Source of the DNA: Solanum dulcamara
Lineage: Eukaryota; Streptophyta; Magnoliopsida; Solanales; Solanaceae
NCBI RefSeq assembly: GCF_947179165.1
Contig: NC_077237.1
Location: 83,552,341-83,616,340, forward strand
DNA length: 64,000 nucleotides
Reading direction: 5' to 3'
Shown in pieces: positions 23,131 through 35,765 of this stretch. Made by a program: the position numbers and the translations under genes. Position 1 is the stretch's first letter, and every line of letters begins with the position of its first letter. The notes beneath the pieces are model-generated. The model was not told the DNA's origin. It saw nothing but the letters and a program-made list of their open reading frames with translations, and ran no database searches.

Positions 23131-23262
23131 GGGTTGTGGTGGAGTGGTCGTAGGTACTCATTCATCATTAACTAGAGGTTTTTACCTCTCAATGTGGGAC
23201 TTCCGACGTAAATTTGACTTTAGTCAGGTTTCAATGTAGATATCGAATACCAAAAAAAAAAG
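23131..23262 (+). repeat. SINE, poly(A)-tailed Solanaceae type, internally shortened
   Basis: Starts GTTGTGGTGGAGTGGTCG and shares CTCAATGTGGGACTT and a TTTAGTC-type 3' body with the copy at 26165; ends in an A run. A near-match GGAATATAA occurs on both sides and may be a target duplication. Confidence 0.65.
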
Positions 23263-25839
23263 AGGAATATAATATAAGGATAGATTATAATATAATACAC
23301 ATACATGTTTTGATATTAACAACTCTCAGCTTAAACTTTAAGATTTGACCTCAAAATACAGCACAACTCGAAATACTTTAGTAATAATTAATTCAATCCA
23401 TGACCGACGTGGAACTAATAAAATAACATTCCTATTACCAAATTTAATCACAAACCCATAAAAATAATTATTTATCCCAACTTTTTCATTTGTTAGGTGT
23501 TGTCTGGTTCTTGAAATATACTTTTTTCTAATTAACAATTGAATAATTTATTGATAACAGCAAATATAATTAGGATTGTATATAAAAAAAAATTGACGTT
23601 GAAGATCTATAATTATGGTCTAAGATATAAGATGATGAGATAAGCTTATATTAATGTATGAGATTATTAATTTAATACGATAATCATATCTTTTCAGCTC
23701 ATGTAAGTGTGATTAAGAGTTGTTCAAATTATTATTTTTTATGCTATGATGGACGAATTAATATATCCATCTCTTAAAAATTTGAAGAGCCATGAAGAAT
23801 TTAATTAATTAAGAACAACTCTTTTGGCCTTTGTATGGACACGACTAGATATATTAAAATTACATGTAATTAAGCTCAATTAACTAAAAAAAAGTTTGTT
23901 TATTGTAGTATGATTAAGAACTTAATTAATCACCCTAATAAATAAAAACACCATTTAAAGAACGACACCTCGCTAATTAACATACTAGCATTAATGATTG
24001 AGTTAGTCATAGTATTATTTATTCGATCAAGAAAAAAAAGCCATTTATTAACTTAATTAGGATCGAGAAGATGGCTCTCTTTCTTTCTCATCATCCCTCC
24101 TTTTTTTAGTGGAAGATTTTGAATATAGACATGCAAATTTTAAAAAGTTAGAGATAATAAGTTCTAAAATATATATTTAACTATTGATATTACTTATTTT
24201 TCACACACATATGTATAGAATTCAATCATAGATTACTGTGTTTTGTCGAATCAATAAAATTGGAGCCGAGGAGCCGAGTGACGTGCCAATGCAACTAATT
24301 GAGTGTCAGCATTTGGCTGTGTTGTCAGTAAGAAGATAGCCAACGCCTTTCGAAGCACTTTCTATTTCTAGTTAGTGCTATTTTTTTTATTGCAACTAGC
24401 CTGCTTGACTAATAAGATAAAACCTTGTCTTTTTTTAAATAAGGAAATTTTTGTTCTGAGAAAATAGATTTCCGGATTATATTTTGCAATGTCTACTTTT
24501 TTTGTTTGATTTATGCAAAATAGTCATTATTTAAATTCAGTCCATATTCTTAAATGTCCTTGTAAATATAGCTTTTGGGAGTTGGGACTAATAATATACT
24601 ATTAGATTGTCATTTGATATATATCTTTAAAATTTTATATCGTGATCTATCATTTTTTCATAAAATTTTCAGTTTGATCAAAAGAAATATTTAAATTATG
24701 ATCTAAAAGATCATAAATTACAAGACAAATTAAAAAAAAATCATTTATTAAACAGTTACCTTAAAAAGGGACAACCACCTAAAAATTCTAATTTTTTCTT
24801 CTTTTTATAAGTGATAATATCTGTACAACAAAGTTTCAAAGTATCTGATTTTATTCTTTCAAGTGAACAATAATCTTAAGGATGGGAAAAATATATATGA
24901 AAAATTCTTTTCAGTTAATAAAATCTTATTTAATTTGGAAGTTAGGCTAGGAATGGTTCAATAGTGTTTGAAGATATTCATTGTTTACCATGTCTAATTT
25001 GATCTACTTTGAGATTCCTTTTAGTACATAATGACTCTTTGGAAAAACAAAATATTGAAAAGAAAAGAATATTCATTTTCTCTGTCCCTTGTTGAATTTT
25101 ACAAGGTTTTATTATGTAAATATATACTTCTTTCGCTTCAATTTATTTGTTCGATGTTTTTTAATCTGTTTCAAATATTATATATATTTATATATCTATT
25201 TTTTTTAATAATTTTTATTTTTTTTAATGTTACACGTGATATGTTTAAAATTACAATACTCTTTAATCTTATGGTAATTAACCAGAGTGGAACTAAGAGC
25301 AGTAAAGGAGAGAGATATCACGAATACACTAACAAGAGAGAGTAACTACGAGTAGAAAAACTTACTCTGCTACTGAAATTCAAAAAATTGCATTTTTTCA
25401 ATGTGTTGTATCTTTTATAAGGATAAAGTATGTATATCCTCTGTTCAATATTTGATTTCCTGCTTAAAGGGATATGAAAATATTGAATTCACCAATTTCT
25501 AATTTTTTTTTTGTGTGAGGTGCCATCTTAGCCTTTTCTGATCAGGATTATTTCCACACCTGTAGGAGAGGAGATACATTAAACAGAAAAACGTGGCTCA
25601 ATATTAAAGGGCAAGCGTTAGGGTTGGCTTAAGATGAAATTACTGATATCTTTAACAAAATAAAATTGACTAATGTGATGCTGCCTGGTGGTACAAATAT
25701 TTTTTTTTTCCACCCAATTACATTTGAAGTTTGGTAAAACAAAATTTTACTGTCTCTTTTAATGGCGGATACAGAATTTTATGTTAATCCTATCATTCAT
25801 TGTCACAATTAAACTTGTATGGTGGTGGATTTGCGTCTA
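23263..25839. other. Intergenic, no gene seen
   Basis: AT-rich. A Stowaway-like end may start near 25128 (TTCTTTCGCTTCAATTTATT). Short frames have no recognisable domain. Confidence 0.45.
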
Positions 25840-26090
25840 TGATTAGGGGCGGATTTAGGGAGGGTGGAAGGATGTTCACACGAACCACTTCGATAAAATG
25901 CTGCACTTTATATATAAAAAGTAATCTTTATATACATATTTTATATACATATATTGATTTTGAATCCTCGAACTCAAGTATAAAAATTAGCAAGAGATTC
26001 AAAATTCCAAGTTCAAATCTCAAAAATTATATTTATTTTTTTCGAACTTCCTTAGTAGAAATTCTGAATCTGTCACTGTCTATGATATTC
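25840..26090. repeat. Degenerate interspersed repeat
   Basis: A 'GGGGCGGATTTAGG' start and a 'CTTCCTTAGTAGAAATTCTG' end resemble a repeat also seen near 985-1025 and, weakly, near 16350-16505. No coding potential is seen. Confidence 0.4.
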
Positions 26091-26164
26091 ATGACTATAT
26101 CGATTTTAAGGCTTTTAAATTATTTTTCGTCTAAGATGATATTATATATATTATCAACAAGATT

Positions 26165-26342
26165 GTGGTAGTGTGGTAAGTATCCCTTCATCCTTAATCA
26201 AGAGGTTTCGGGTTAGAGTGCCCTTGGGTACGGAGTCGCATTTGTTAGGGAGCGCTTTATCCCCCAATGTGGAACTTTTCGGTGTGAATCCGAATTTAAT
26301 CGGGCTCCGATGTGGATACCAGCACCTGAGAAACCAAAAAAA
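26165..26342 (+). repeat. SINE, poly(A)-tailed Solanaceae type, fullest copy
   Basis: Starts TTGTGGTAGTGTGGTAAG (A-box like). It continues with GGTTTCGGGTTAGAGTGCCC, the conserved 'CCAATGTGGAACTT' block and 'TTTAATCGGGCTCCGATGTG', and ends ACCAAAAAAAAAAAA. Confidence 0.7.
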
Positions 26343-27746
26343 AAAAAGATATCATATATGTTAAAGTTTTTTATCCTTGCAAATTATTGCTGATTGTCTC
26401 CACAAATGGCCATCTTTCACCTCTTGTTCATGCTCAAAAGTTTGCAAAATTGGGACGCTGCTAAGTGATTAAAATGTGCTTTATTTTTTTTTATTTCATT
26501 TTTTATTATTATAAAAGAGAAAAATTCTTACTAAAAAAATAAGTCGTGCAAAGCCGGCCAAAAATGGGCAATTGGAAAATTCATTCCCCAGAGATCAAAT
26601 TCTGATCTTTTGGAGTTGTTCAAATCTCTATATTTTTCTAAAGAAATTAGATTTTTATTCCTCCCATCTTTTTTTTAAAAAAAAAAGGTTTATAGTTTTG
26701 TTTTAAGTTTTTTTTTTTTTGGTCTCTCTTGAGATCGTGCAAAGGTTGGTGTGGCCTCCAAAGTACATTGAAAGAGAAGATTTATACGATAAAACGAATT
26801 ACAAGATAAAAAAAATGTATTGTATTAATTTCGAATTAAAATACTTCCTCCGTTTAAAAAAGAATAACATAGTTTGATTTGACACAGAATTTAACAAAAT
26901 AAAAAAGGTTTTTCAATTTGTAGTCTTAGATTAAAGTTATAACAAATATACCAAAATGTCCTTTAATCTTGTGACCTTAAACATGTCATAGAAAAATTGA
27001 AATTTAAATGTATAATTATTGTATGATCTAACAGAATCAAAGGTGTGAAATGTTAATGGAAGAGTTGATAACTGATAAGGTAATGTAATGGAAAAATTAT
27101 CCGCAATCATTGTGTACACTAATTAATTTAATTAATAAAAGACGTGTAATTATGACCTTTAAAAAATTTTATTTATCAATTGACCATTAATATGTAAATA
27201 GTAAGGTTAAATTATTTGCTTTAGTATAATATTTGATGCGAATAATTAAGCTCGATATCTTTGACGGTAGGGATAAAAAAAACGAGAAAAGAAAACACTT
27301 ATGAGGAATTTTCTAATTGTTTGTCTTTACTAATTTATATCATCTATATGTATTCATTTTATACTGTGCTTAACTAATTTTTCGTTATATCTACATTAAT
27401 TTTAAGAGATTGTAGTTTAACGAAATAATTTATCATATCTACTTTTTTATCAACTTCAGCTCAATTGATTTCACAGTAAGAAATAATTAAGATATCACGA
27501 GGCCTACGTATGACATGATCAAATCATCTCATGTTAAATTCTTTCATTTCATATGATTTCAGTTTATATGTTACTTGCATATTCTGTTACATGTGATCTT
27601 TTATAATCTTAGCTAATCTTACAATGCACATCTCATGCTAGATACAACCGTTCACTTTATGTGTTTAGTTTCTTTATAGTTTAATTCATCCTTAGTAAAA
27701 ATTTTGATTTCATCATCGTATACAACACTATAATTAGTATTATAAT
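26343..27746. other. Intergenic, no gene seen; one Stowaway-like end
   Basis: ACTTCCTCCGTTTAAAAAAG near 26851 resembles a Stowaway terminus, but no matching right end is clear. Otherwise AT-rich. Confidence 0.4.
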
Positions 27747-28507
27747 AGTGGTAAAATGAGTCATATTTTGATAATCTGCTCATATTTTAATGGGTTGGGT
27801 GAGTGATTTTTTAGATGGGTAAAATATGGGTTTACAATCATATTCAATCCATAAAAATGTGCATACTCATGAGAAAAATATGGATAAACTATAGGCTAGT
27901 CATATGGGTTAAGCTTATAACTTTTATTCACTCAAAACACATGATATCAACAAAAATATTGAGACTTCCCTTCCTTTTTATGTTCTTCATTAAAACTAAT
28001 TATTCTCCTATATTGTTTTTTTTTAAAAAAAAATAATAGATAAAATAATTAAAAAGGTGAAGTCTTTGGTCCTCGGAGTTGGGTCTTGATTCAAAATCGA
28101 GTTTCGAATCGGGAATTGGGATTGGGTCCCAAATCAGCTATCGAGATTAGGTTTCGGATCCATCAGCGAGACCGAGTGCTGGGGTCAAATCCTGATTTAA
28201 AAATCGGATCCCTGGTCTGATGTAGAAGTCGGGTCCTAATTTGAATGTCGGGTCGGATTCCGATTTGAAAATCTGATCTCGAATCGGGTGTCAGGGTCAA
28301 GTCTCGGATCGAAATTCAGTTCCCATATATCAGGTGTCGGAGTTGAATCCTAATTCAAAAATCAGATTCCGATTTAGATCCTAAGTCGAGGTCAGATCCC
28401 TAGTCAGGTGTCGAAATTGAATCCCAAATCGATCGGGTGTCGAAATTGAGTCCCAAACCATTTTCAACCCGCTCAAATTTAACCCAACCCATCTATTTGT
28501 CACCACT
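27747..28507. mobile_element. Non-autonomous element with internal degenerate tandem repeat
   Basis: The ends are short inverted repeats: left AGTGGTAAAATGAG, right (- strand) AGTGGTGACAAATAG. A second pair is AATGGGTTGGGT on the left, with its complement AACCCAACCCAT on the right. The centre (about 28060-28460) is a degenerate array of motifs such as AATCGGGTGTCGG and GGGTCCTAATTTGAA. Much richer in GC than the flanks. No ORF of interest. Confidence 0.55.
28060..28460. repeat. Degenerate tandem array around 'TCGGGTC/GGGTGTCG'
   Basis: Roughly 20-bp units built from GGGTC, AATCGGG and GTGTCGAAATTGA repeat with many changes across about 400 bp. Confidence 0.55.
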
Positions 28508-29660
28508 AACTATAATATTACAACAAAAAACAATGTTACGTGGGAAAGGAACAAGAATCGAACGTTGGACTTACTGTGTCGGATTTAGTTAGTAGTTTTG
28601 GAGATATCAGTACTTGTCTTCCATGATCAACTGTCCTTATTATTCCCTCCAACTGAATTCACCCCCCCCCCCCCCAAACCCCAATTTTATATTATTTTTG
28701 ATTATTTTTTTACGTTTTATGTAGATTTTTAAAAGTATTTACACCACATAGTTCTTATTTTATGTATAAACATACGATTTAGTTCAAATTTGTGTATAAA
28801 TTCTTTTTATACATTTTATACATGGTTGATTCATTATATATAATGATTTTTTTCCAGAGATAATATTGCATATTGAGTTATGTGACGTAATTTCAAAAGC
28901 GGTATATTTTTTGTAAATTACCCTTTTTTCCTTTTCGTATTAGTAGTATATACAAGAAAAAACATATATATACCATCACGTTCTCTTAATTATTTTATTT
29001 TTTAAAACTTTCATAATGTATGGGGATGTTTGGCCAGCTAGTCATGTATCTTAATTAATGTACGTATTAAATTTCAATTGTTTCTGTTAATAGTTAATAG
29101 GAACTCAATTGCGGAAGAAATACAATAAAACAAGACAACTAAGATTAATACGTAAGGATAAATGTAGGGGTGTCAAATGGTTTTTAAAAAATCGATTTGA
29201 TTTTATTAGTTTTTTTTATTAATTGTAGATTATATATATATATATATATATAATTATACCAAAATAATTAGGCAAATTTTTAATTTTATAAAAATAAATC
29301 AAAGAAATGCCGAGTAAATTTATAAAATGATGAAGAAAATAACTTGCTCATCTTACGCATAGCCCCATTTACCTCCTCAACCTTGTTACATCTACAATAT
29401 TCAAAATTTCGACGATTATCAAAGTGCTCCATATCACCCCTCAAAACACTCATGTCTCTCTCTTCATTCAAGAGTTTATGGACGTATGTTTTTCATTTAG
29501 GTTAAAAAATGTCTCCACCAATACATTGTGCTCCTCATTCTTGTCTCTTGATGCAATTTACTTTATTCAGGTTACCGACTTTTCTTTCTTTTGCTTTGGC
29601 TTGCCTGATTTGGTTTTTGTCTCCATCTTTATCCCCTAACTCTTCATACATATGTTCAAA
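28508..29660. other. Intergenic; poly(C) and (TA)n tracts
   Basis: A run of about 14 C lies near 28662-28675 and a (TA)n tract near 29232-29250. No gene seen. Confidence 0.45.
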
Positions 29661-29810
29661 CACTGTTGTCTACTTTGTATCCTCTCTCACTACCGTCACT
29701 GCTAACTTCGCCTCCTTTCTCGCCACTCATTGTTAACTTTGCCTCCTTCATCGTCACTGTTAACTTTGCCTCCTCCATCACATTCATCCTCTTCTCTTTC
29801 TCGTCTATGC
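29661..29810. repeat. Short CT-rich imperfect tandem repeat
   Basis: Units such as 'TGTTAACTTTGCCTCC' recur about three times between 29700 and 29785, giving pyrimidine-rich open frames that look artefactual. Confidence 0.45.
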
Positions 29811-30300
29811 TCTCCACTAGCTTCAACTACACTTATATGCGTAAAATATATTTTATATATTAAATTTTTTAATAATAAAATATTAAATTTTTTACTTTGA
29901 ATTTAGGGTAATATAAATGACTACAAGCCAACAAGTAATATTAAATTTGTACAGAGTTTTTTTATTATTTTCTTAATTTACTACTTCTTGTTCTCTCTTT
30001 AATTCTACCAAACTCATAAATTGTCATTAATAATTTTTAACAACACAATTTAATTCATTAATCAGATAAAAGTCTTATTGCCCCAATGATTAGATTAAGA
30101 CAGTTATCCTTCTAATTAGTCCAAGATTTCATTAACGATTAATATCATTGAAAGGATGACACACATTTTATTTTATTTTATTTTATTAATTAGTTGCATG
30201 AACTTGGTCCCACTTCTGAGTTGTACATTGCCTGGTGGTTGGCCCCACCAGTGGATTCCTAAAGATTCCTTATGGAATTGTGGATGAACATATAAATAAT
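29811..30300. other. Intergenic DNA upstream of the bHLH gene
   Basis: AT-rich distal promoter region; nothing specific identified. Confidence 0.4.
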
Positions 30301-30499
30301 ATTTCTTCCGTTTCAATTTACTTATCATACTTTACTTTTTTTAATTCACGTAAAAAAGAACGTCTTTTTTTTTGATAATTTTTTTATTTCAATTTTTTAT
30401 ATTAATATTTAAGACCATAAATTTAAAAATATTTTTTACTTTTTTATTAAATTTTATATCAAATCAAAATAAAATAAATAAACTGAAACTGGAAGTATC
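30301..30499. repeat. Stowaway-type MITE in the bHLH promoter
   Basis: Left end ATTTCTTCCGTTTCAATTTA; right end ACTGAAACTGGAAGTA is its imperfect complement. It ends about 58 bp upstream of the probable TATA box. Confidence 0.6.
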
Positions 30500-30556
30500 A
30501 ATTATTTAACCAAACATTCTTCCATTTCCTTTTTAACCCTTTCTAGTACTTACTAG

Positions 30557-30564
30557 TATAAATA
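30557..30564 (+). promoter_or_regulatory. Probable TATA box of the bHLH gene
   Basis: TATAAATA about 100 bp upstream of the ATG, suitable for a transcript start near 30590. Confidence 0.6.
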
Positions 30565-30658
30565 AGTTGCCAACTTTTGTCTCATACCAAGTGAGATCAT
30601 CCTCAAAAAGCTTTTTTTATCAGTATCACGTTTTGAGAATAATATTTAGTACATTAAA

Positions 30659-32917
30659 ATGGAGCCAATGGGAGCTTTTTTTGATGAGGAATATCGTCAA
30701 TCTTTGAGCAAAATGTTCTTTACTGAAAATTCATCAGATTTCATGTTTCAATTGCATGGTGATGATCATCATCCATCAAACAATATTATTGAAGGGTTTT
30801 TTTTTTCTTCTACTAATTCTCATACTATTAATAGTAGTAACATTGATTATTTTTCTCAAGAAAATAGCATTGATAGCAAAGGAAGTGATGGTATGTTTTT
30901 TCTCAACAACAACCATACAAATCATGAATATTTGCAACATAATTATGATATTGAGTCCACTAATTTTTACATGATGGGCAACAAGAATCTTGAAAATTCA
31001 TCCTTTAATCAAGATTCTCATGATGATTATGTCATGAAAGAAGATATTGGCAATAATTATAGCCAATTGGACAATGAAATGTTGCTAAAGAGGAAGTTTG
31101 ATAAAGTTGAAGTTCAATCAGTAACAGAGGAGGAGCAGAAATTCAAGGATTTTGAAAATCCCAAGAAGAAATCAAAGGTGTCAAGAGATCATGTGAGTAA
31201 CATAAATTCGAGCTTGATTTCTCGTATGGTCGCTCAACTAACTGTTATTATCTTAGAAAGTTGTTTTCTTTGTTGAAAAAAATTAGAATTAAAAAAAAAA
31301 TTGATTTTCTGAGATAATAACTACTCCTTCCGTTTCTTTTTACTTGTCAAATTTTGACTTGACACACCTATTAAGAAAACAATAATTGGTATATGAGTTT
31401 ACCATTTTACCCTTATTAATTGATAGAATCTTAAACATATTTACTCACTACGTTTTTCAAAGACATTAACTTCATGTTAATAAATTGAAGGTATAATAAA
31501 AAGAAAAAAAATCGTCCTTCCTTGATTTGTCAAAAATGACAAGTAAAAAGGAAAATCAAATTAAAAAATATTTGACAAGTAAATAGGAACGAAGGGAGTA
31601 TCAATGGAGAGAAATCAACCCCAAAAATTCATTAATGATTGTTGCTCAAGATCTTTTCAAAAATCTCACCAGATGAGTATCGGATCCTTTAAAACTAGTT
31701 CATATTTGGAAGATCCAACATCGAAGCGACAATATTTTTGAAGATTCCGAATAATATAACACAAGATAAACATTTGTAATAGGGGTTAATTATTTACTCA
31801 ATGCAGGGACCAAAAAATAAGAAGAATAGCCAGCCAAAAGCCAAAAAGAACCAGAAAAACATCCAAATTAACAATGAAGAAGTAGGAGACAAGGAGACTA
31901 ATAATAATGGACAAAGCACAAGTAGCTGCAGCTCTGAGGATGATTCAAATTTAAAAACCAAACCAAGGGCCAGCAGAGGAGCTGCAACAGATCCACAAAG
32001 CCTTTATGCAAGGGTAAGAACATAAATTTTTATTCAATTATGCGTAGTCTGAAAGATAACTATAAGTTACTGTTTGTAAAAATTGAAATATTATAAATAA
32101 AAAAAACTATCTGCTATAACATGTTAAATTGCGCTGATGTAAAGTTCTTTATATTGTTAATGGCATATAAGTCAAATCATGAAATTAATAGTTTCATTTA
32201 CAAAAAATACAGAAAAGAAGAGAAAGAATCAATGAAAGATTGAGAATCTTGCAGGGTCTTGTCCCCAATGGCACAAAGGTAAACAATGTTTATTTAATTA
32301 CCATAATATGCATAAGAATTTAAAATATGAATAAGTAAATATATAAAAAAGTCAAAGAGTTCAACTTCTATTTCATATAACATAAAAATGGATTTTGAAT
32401 TTATATATATATATATTGTTATTTTTGACAACAAGGGTTCAAATGAAGTCTCTTACAATATCCTAGCTCCGCCCTTGTATCCACTTGAAATTTATATTGC
32501 TTGAACTCTTCAAAAATATCAATGAATATGTGTGAAATCTTTCAAAAATAATTTATTCTTCAAGAATCTGACGCGAATGCTACCAAATTTTTGGAAAGTA
32601 CAAATAGCATAGCTTGAAATAATGAATATAACATTTGTTTTTGTAATCAAGAACCCTCTGACAGAGTTATTTAATTGATATAACTCAGGTTGACTTAAGC
32701 ACAATGCTTGAAGAAGCCGTCCATTATGTGAAGTTTTTGCAGACACAAATTAAGGTATAAAAAAAATAAAAAAATATCCCCCATTTTTTTATTCATTTTC
32801 TTTATTATATAATTGAATGAATAATTAAATACTTTCATTTTACTGCAGTTACTGAGCTCAGATGATATGTGGATGTATGCACCAATTGCTTACAATGGAA
32901 TGGGGATTGACCTCTAG
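30659..32917 (+). CDS. bHLH transcription factor, RSL type (class VIIIc; RSL2/RSL4-like), 313 aa
   Basis: Five exons: 30659-31192, 31807-32013, 32213-32278, 32689-32754, 32849-32917, all phase 0 with GT-AG introns. The N-terminal 178 residues are acidic and Asn/Ser-rich, with a basic KKKSK stretch. The conserved part spans TDPQSLYAR at the exon 2 end, the basic region [11 protein letters not shown], the loop LVPNGTKVD, then [15 protein letters not shown] and the family C-terminus [18 protein letters not shown]. This combination is diagnostic of RHD6-like (RSL) factors. In Arabidopsis they control root-hair and other tip-growing cell development, binding E/G-boxes as dimers in the nucleus. Length (313 aa) is close to Arabidopsis RSL2. 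A specific role in this species is inference. A Stowaway element sits in intron 1 and another in the promoter. Confidence 0.93.
31324..31598. repeat. Stowaway-type MITE inside intron 1 of the bHLH gene
   Basis: 275 bp flanked by TA on both sides. Left CTCCTTCCGTTTCTTTTTAC and right GGAACGAAGGGAG are inverted, and TTGACAAGTAAA mirrors TTTACTTGTCAA. No coding content. Confidence 0.8.
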
Positions 32918-33235
32918 TTTATGAATTTGGAAGCAATAAAAAATGTTATTTTGCTTTCAATTATTGTCCTATATAAGACATTAATATCCCCTTATGCTAA
33001 CTATGTGAAAACACATTTTTTAATCTTGGTCATGAGTAATTCTCATGTTTCATATAGTAGACATATATATTATATATAACCATATCAATTGCAATAACAT
33101 ATCGAGTACTTTACGTCTACACACTTATTTAAATCTTCTAAAATTAAAAAGAGTTAACAAACTTATTTTATTCTACTCTCTCGAAATTCAAACCTATGTG
33201 GGTGGGCCCACTATACTAATGTGGCAGTGTAGAGT
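32918..33235. other. 3' UTR and flank of the bHLH gene
   Basis: No further coding sequence seen. Confidence 0.4.
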
Positions 33236-34577
33236 AAATGTCATAAACAGTCTCTTGCCTATAGAAGTAGGTCTAAAATGATTTCGTAACTATATAATTA
33301 TCGGATTTAGTCTTTTAACTATTAAAAAATTTATCATGTTTGGTCTCTTAACTATAAACTTATCGGATTTAGTCTTTTAACTATTCAAAAATTTATCATG
33401 TTTGGTCTTTTAACTATACACTTGTCAATTTTAGTTTCTTAACTATACACTTACCGATTTTAGTCTTTTAAGTATTTAAATATTATCATGTTTGGTCTAT
33501 TATCCATTTTTACACAAATTTAGATATATATCAACGGAATATATGCCTCAATGAAATTAAATCACTAACCCATTTTTTTAATTGTTTCTCTCTCCTGATA
33601 TTTTTTCTTCAAATTACTCCTATGAAAAGTATTTTACCTCAACCATTCAAAATAAAATTCATAAGGAAAGAAAATATAAGACATAATTTTATTCAACAGA
33701 GGATAAAATGAATCATATTATTAATACTAATGACTTGAATATACTAAAATTTATTATAAAAAGGAAAAAATTATTACCCCTTAGATGTGGGGAGATATTT
33801 ATTTATATTTAATAGAAACGAATTTCTTACAATGAGAATAATATTAAAAGTTCTATTCTCACATGTTTTGATTTCAAATTTTGTACTCCGGCGACTTTAT
33901 TAAATGAAATTTATTTAATTATTCAGAAGTTGAAATTTATAAAATGATAGATTTGCAACTTTTACTAGTTTTTTAATTTTGAAATAGATTGATTTTATTA
34001 TTCTGTTCATTTTATTTTACGTAGAGAAATTTGAGTAATAAGATAAAATCTCTTATTTTTCTTTTGTATGAAAAATAAAATTGAAAAAATCATGATTATG
34101 TATCGTTGACCGCTAAAGAAGGAAACATAGCATATTCAAATCATTAGCAATAATAATATGCTTCATTTTATCCTCCATTGAATATAATTAGGACTTATAT
34201 CTTTTTTCCTTATTAATTTAATTTTGAAACGTTGAGGTTATTATTCTTTTCATAAGAATAATTTGAAAAAAAAAATTAGCGGAAAGAGAGAAACAAATGA
34301 AAAAATGAGTTAAAGATTTGATTTCACGAATGCATGAGTTTCGTTAATATAATCTAAGTTATTTGTATAAAAAATGGATAAGAGACCAAATCTGATAACT
34401 ATTTAAATATTTAAAGGATTAAAACCGATAAGTGTATAGTTAAGGGACTAAAACCGGTAAGTATATAGTTAAGAGACCAAACATGATAAATAGTTGAATA
34501 GTTCAAGGACTAAATCCGATAAGTGTATAATCCATTTTAGACCTACTCCTACAATTAAGGGACTATTCATGTCATTT
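33236..34577. mobile_element. ~1.34-kb foldback element with repeated arms
   Basis: The whole segment is an imperfect inverted repeat. Left 'AGTAGGTCTAAAATG' at 33266 mirrors the right arm near 34535-34550. Left GGTCTCTTAACTATAAACTT has partners such as AGTATATAGTTAAGAGACC. Within each arm, 'ATCATGTTTGGTCT' and 'CGATTTTAGTCTTTTAA' units repeat three or more times. The centre has no ORF. Probably non-autonomous; I found no clean target duplication. Confidence 0.75.
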
Positions 34578-35765
34578 TCTCTATCATGTGAAGATAGAGT
34601 ATAGTTAAACCCTATTGGTTAAAATCAGATTAGTCAAATGGGCGGATCACGTTGAATTAGTGCAAATTAAAATGAGTTGAGTTAATAAAAGTCACAAAAA
34701 AAATACTTCTACTGAAATGGGCTAAAATGTTGATCAACCCGTCCAATTATTACTACGTTTTAATTGATTTTTTATTTATAATATTTTTAGTACCTAATAA
34801 AAAAATCTTTATTATAGATATATATATGATAAATTAAATTAAAAAATATTTTGACAAGATTTCTCATAAATCAATATTGTTATATTCTTTATCATTCTTG
34901 CATTGTTTTTTTTAATGAGGCTAAAATTTAAATGGCGGCACCAAAAGATCCTATTTGTGCAAATTTTCCGTCTGGACTTGTATTATCATAAGGCCTCCCA
35001 GCCCATATATATTATCATAAGGCCTCCCAGCAAATTTTCATTCTTGCTTCGGAATGTTTGCTGTTAGGCCCATTTCACGTGATGCAATCTCTATTATTTC
35101 ACTAGTTTTTAGATTTTTGAAAAAAAGCAAACATATAAAACTGAATTTGAAAATATTAAAAAGGAATGGCAAGTTGTTGGCAAGCGGCTGCTGATCATGA
35201 TAAAGTCAGCACAAGATTTAGGTCAGCTAGGCCCGAGGGGCATATGCCTTTTAACTTGATTTCAGTCGATATATACGTCCTCCAATTTGAGTGTCCATAA
35301 GTAGACACTTAAATTTATATAAAGTTGAATAAATAAACACATGCATTTTACGTGTGTTATTGTTCACATAGAACACATATGTCTATTCTATTTATTTAAC
35401 TTCACATAGATATAGACTGAGACCAAGTTAAAAGATCTTTTTATATGTTGAGGAAAGATATTTTGACTTTTGAAGGAGTCCATAGTCCATATAGTATATA
35501 CCACTTGCAAATTAATAAAATACACGCTTAGGCAACCGCCTGGATATATCCCTTTATAGTCAGTCACCCATTCCACTTGCTCATTTTTCAATTTCATTCA
35601 ACTAACCACTTAATAATTACCACCTTCCCACTACTTGTCAAGCAACTTCTCCATCAATATTATATCCCATTCACCAACTATATACTCACTTTCAAATATT
35701 CTCTCTTCTCCCACACTTACATAAATTCTAGCTATATACAATCATTCAAATACAATTGAAAAACA
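34578..35765. other. Intergenic DNA and promoter of the first zinc-finger gene
   Basis: A 19-bp unit TATCATAAGGCCTCCCAGC is present twice near 34983 and 35013. Sequence from about 35475 onward resembles the promoter of the second paralogue, for example CAGTCACCCA near 35560 and 43097. Confidence 0.5.

Noticed and set aside
28662..28675. Run of C
   Set aside because: Simple homopolymer, prone to assembly length error; no functional signal.
29424..29863. Overlapping Ser/Phe-rich open frames on the + strand
   Set aside because: Pyrimidine-rich imperfect tandem repeat; frames overlap and show no conserved motif.
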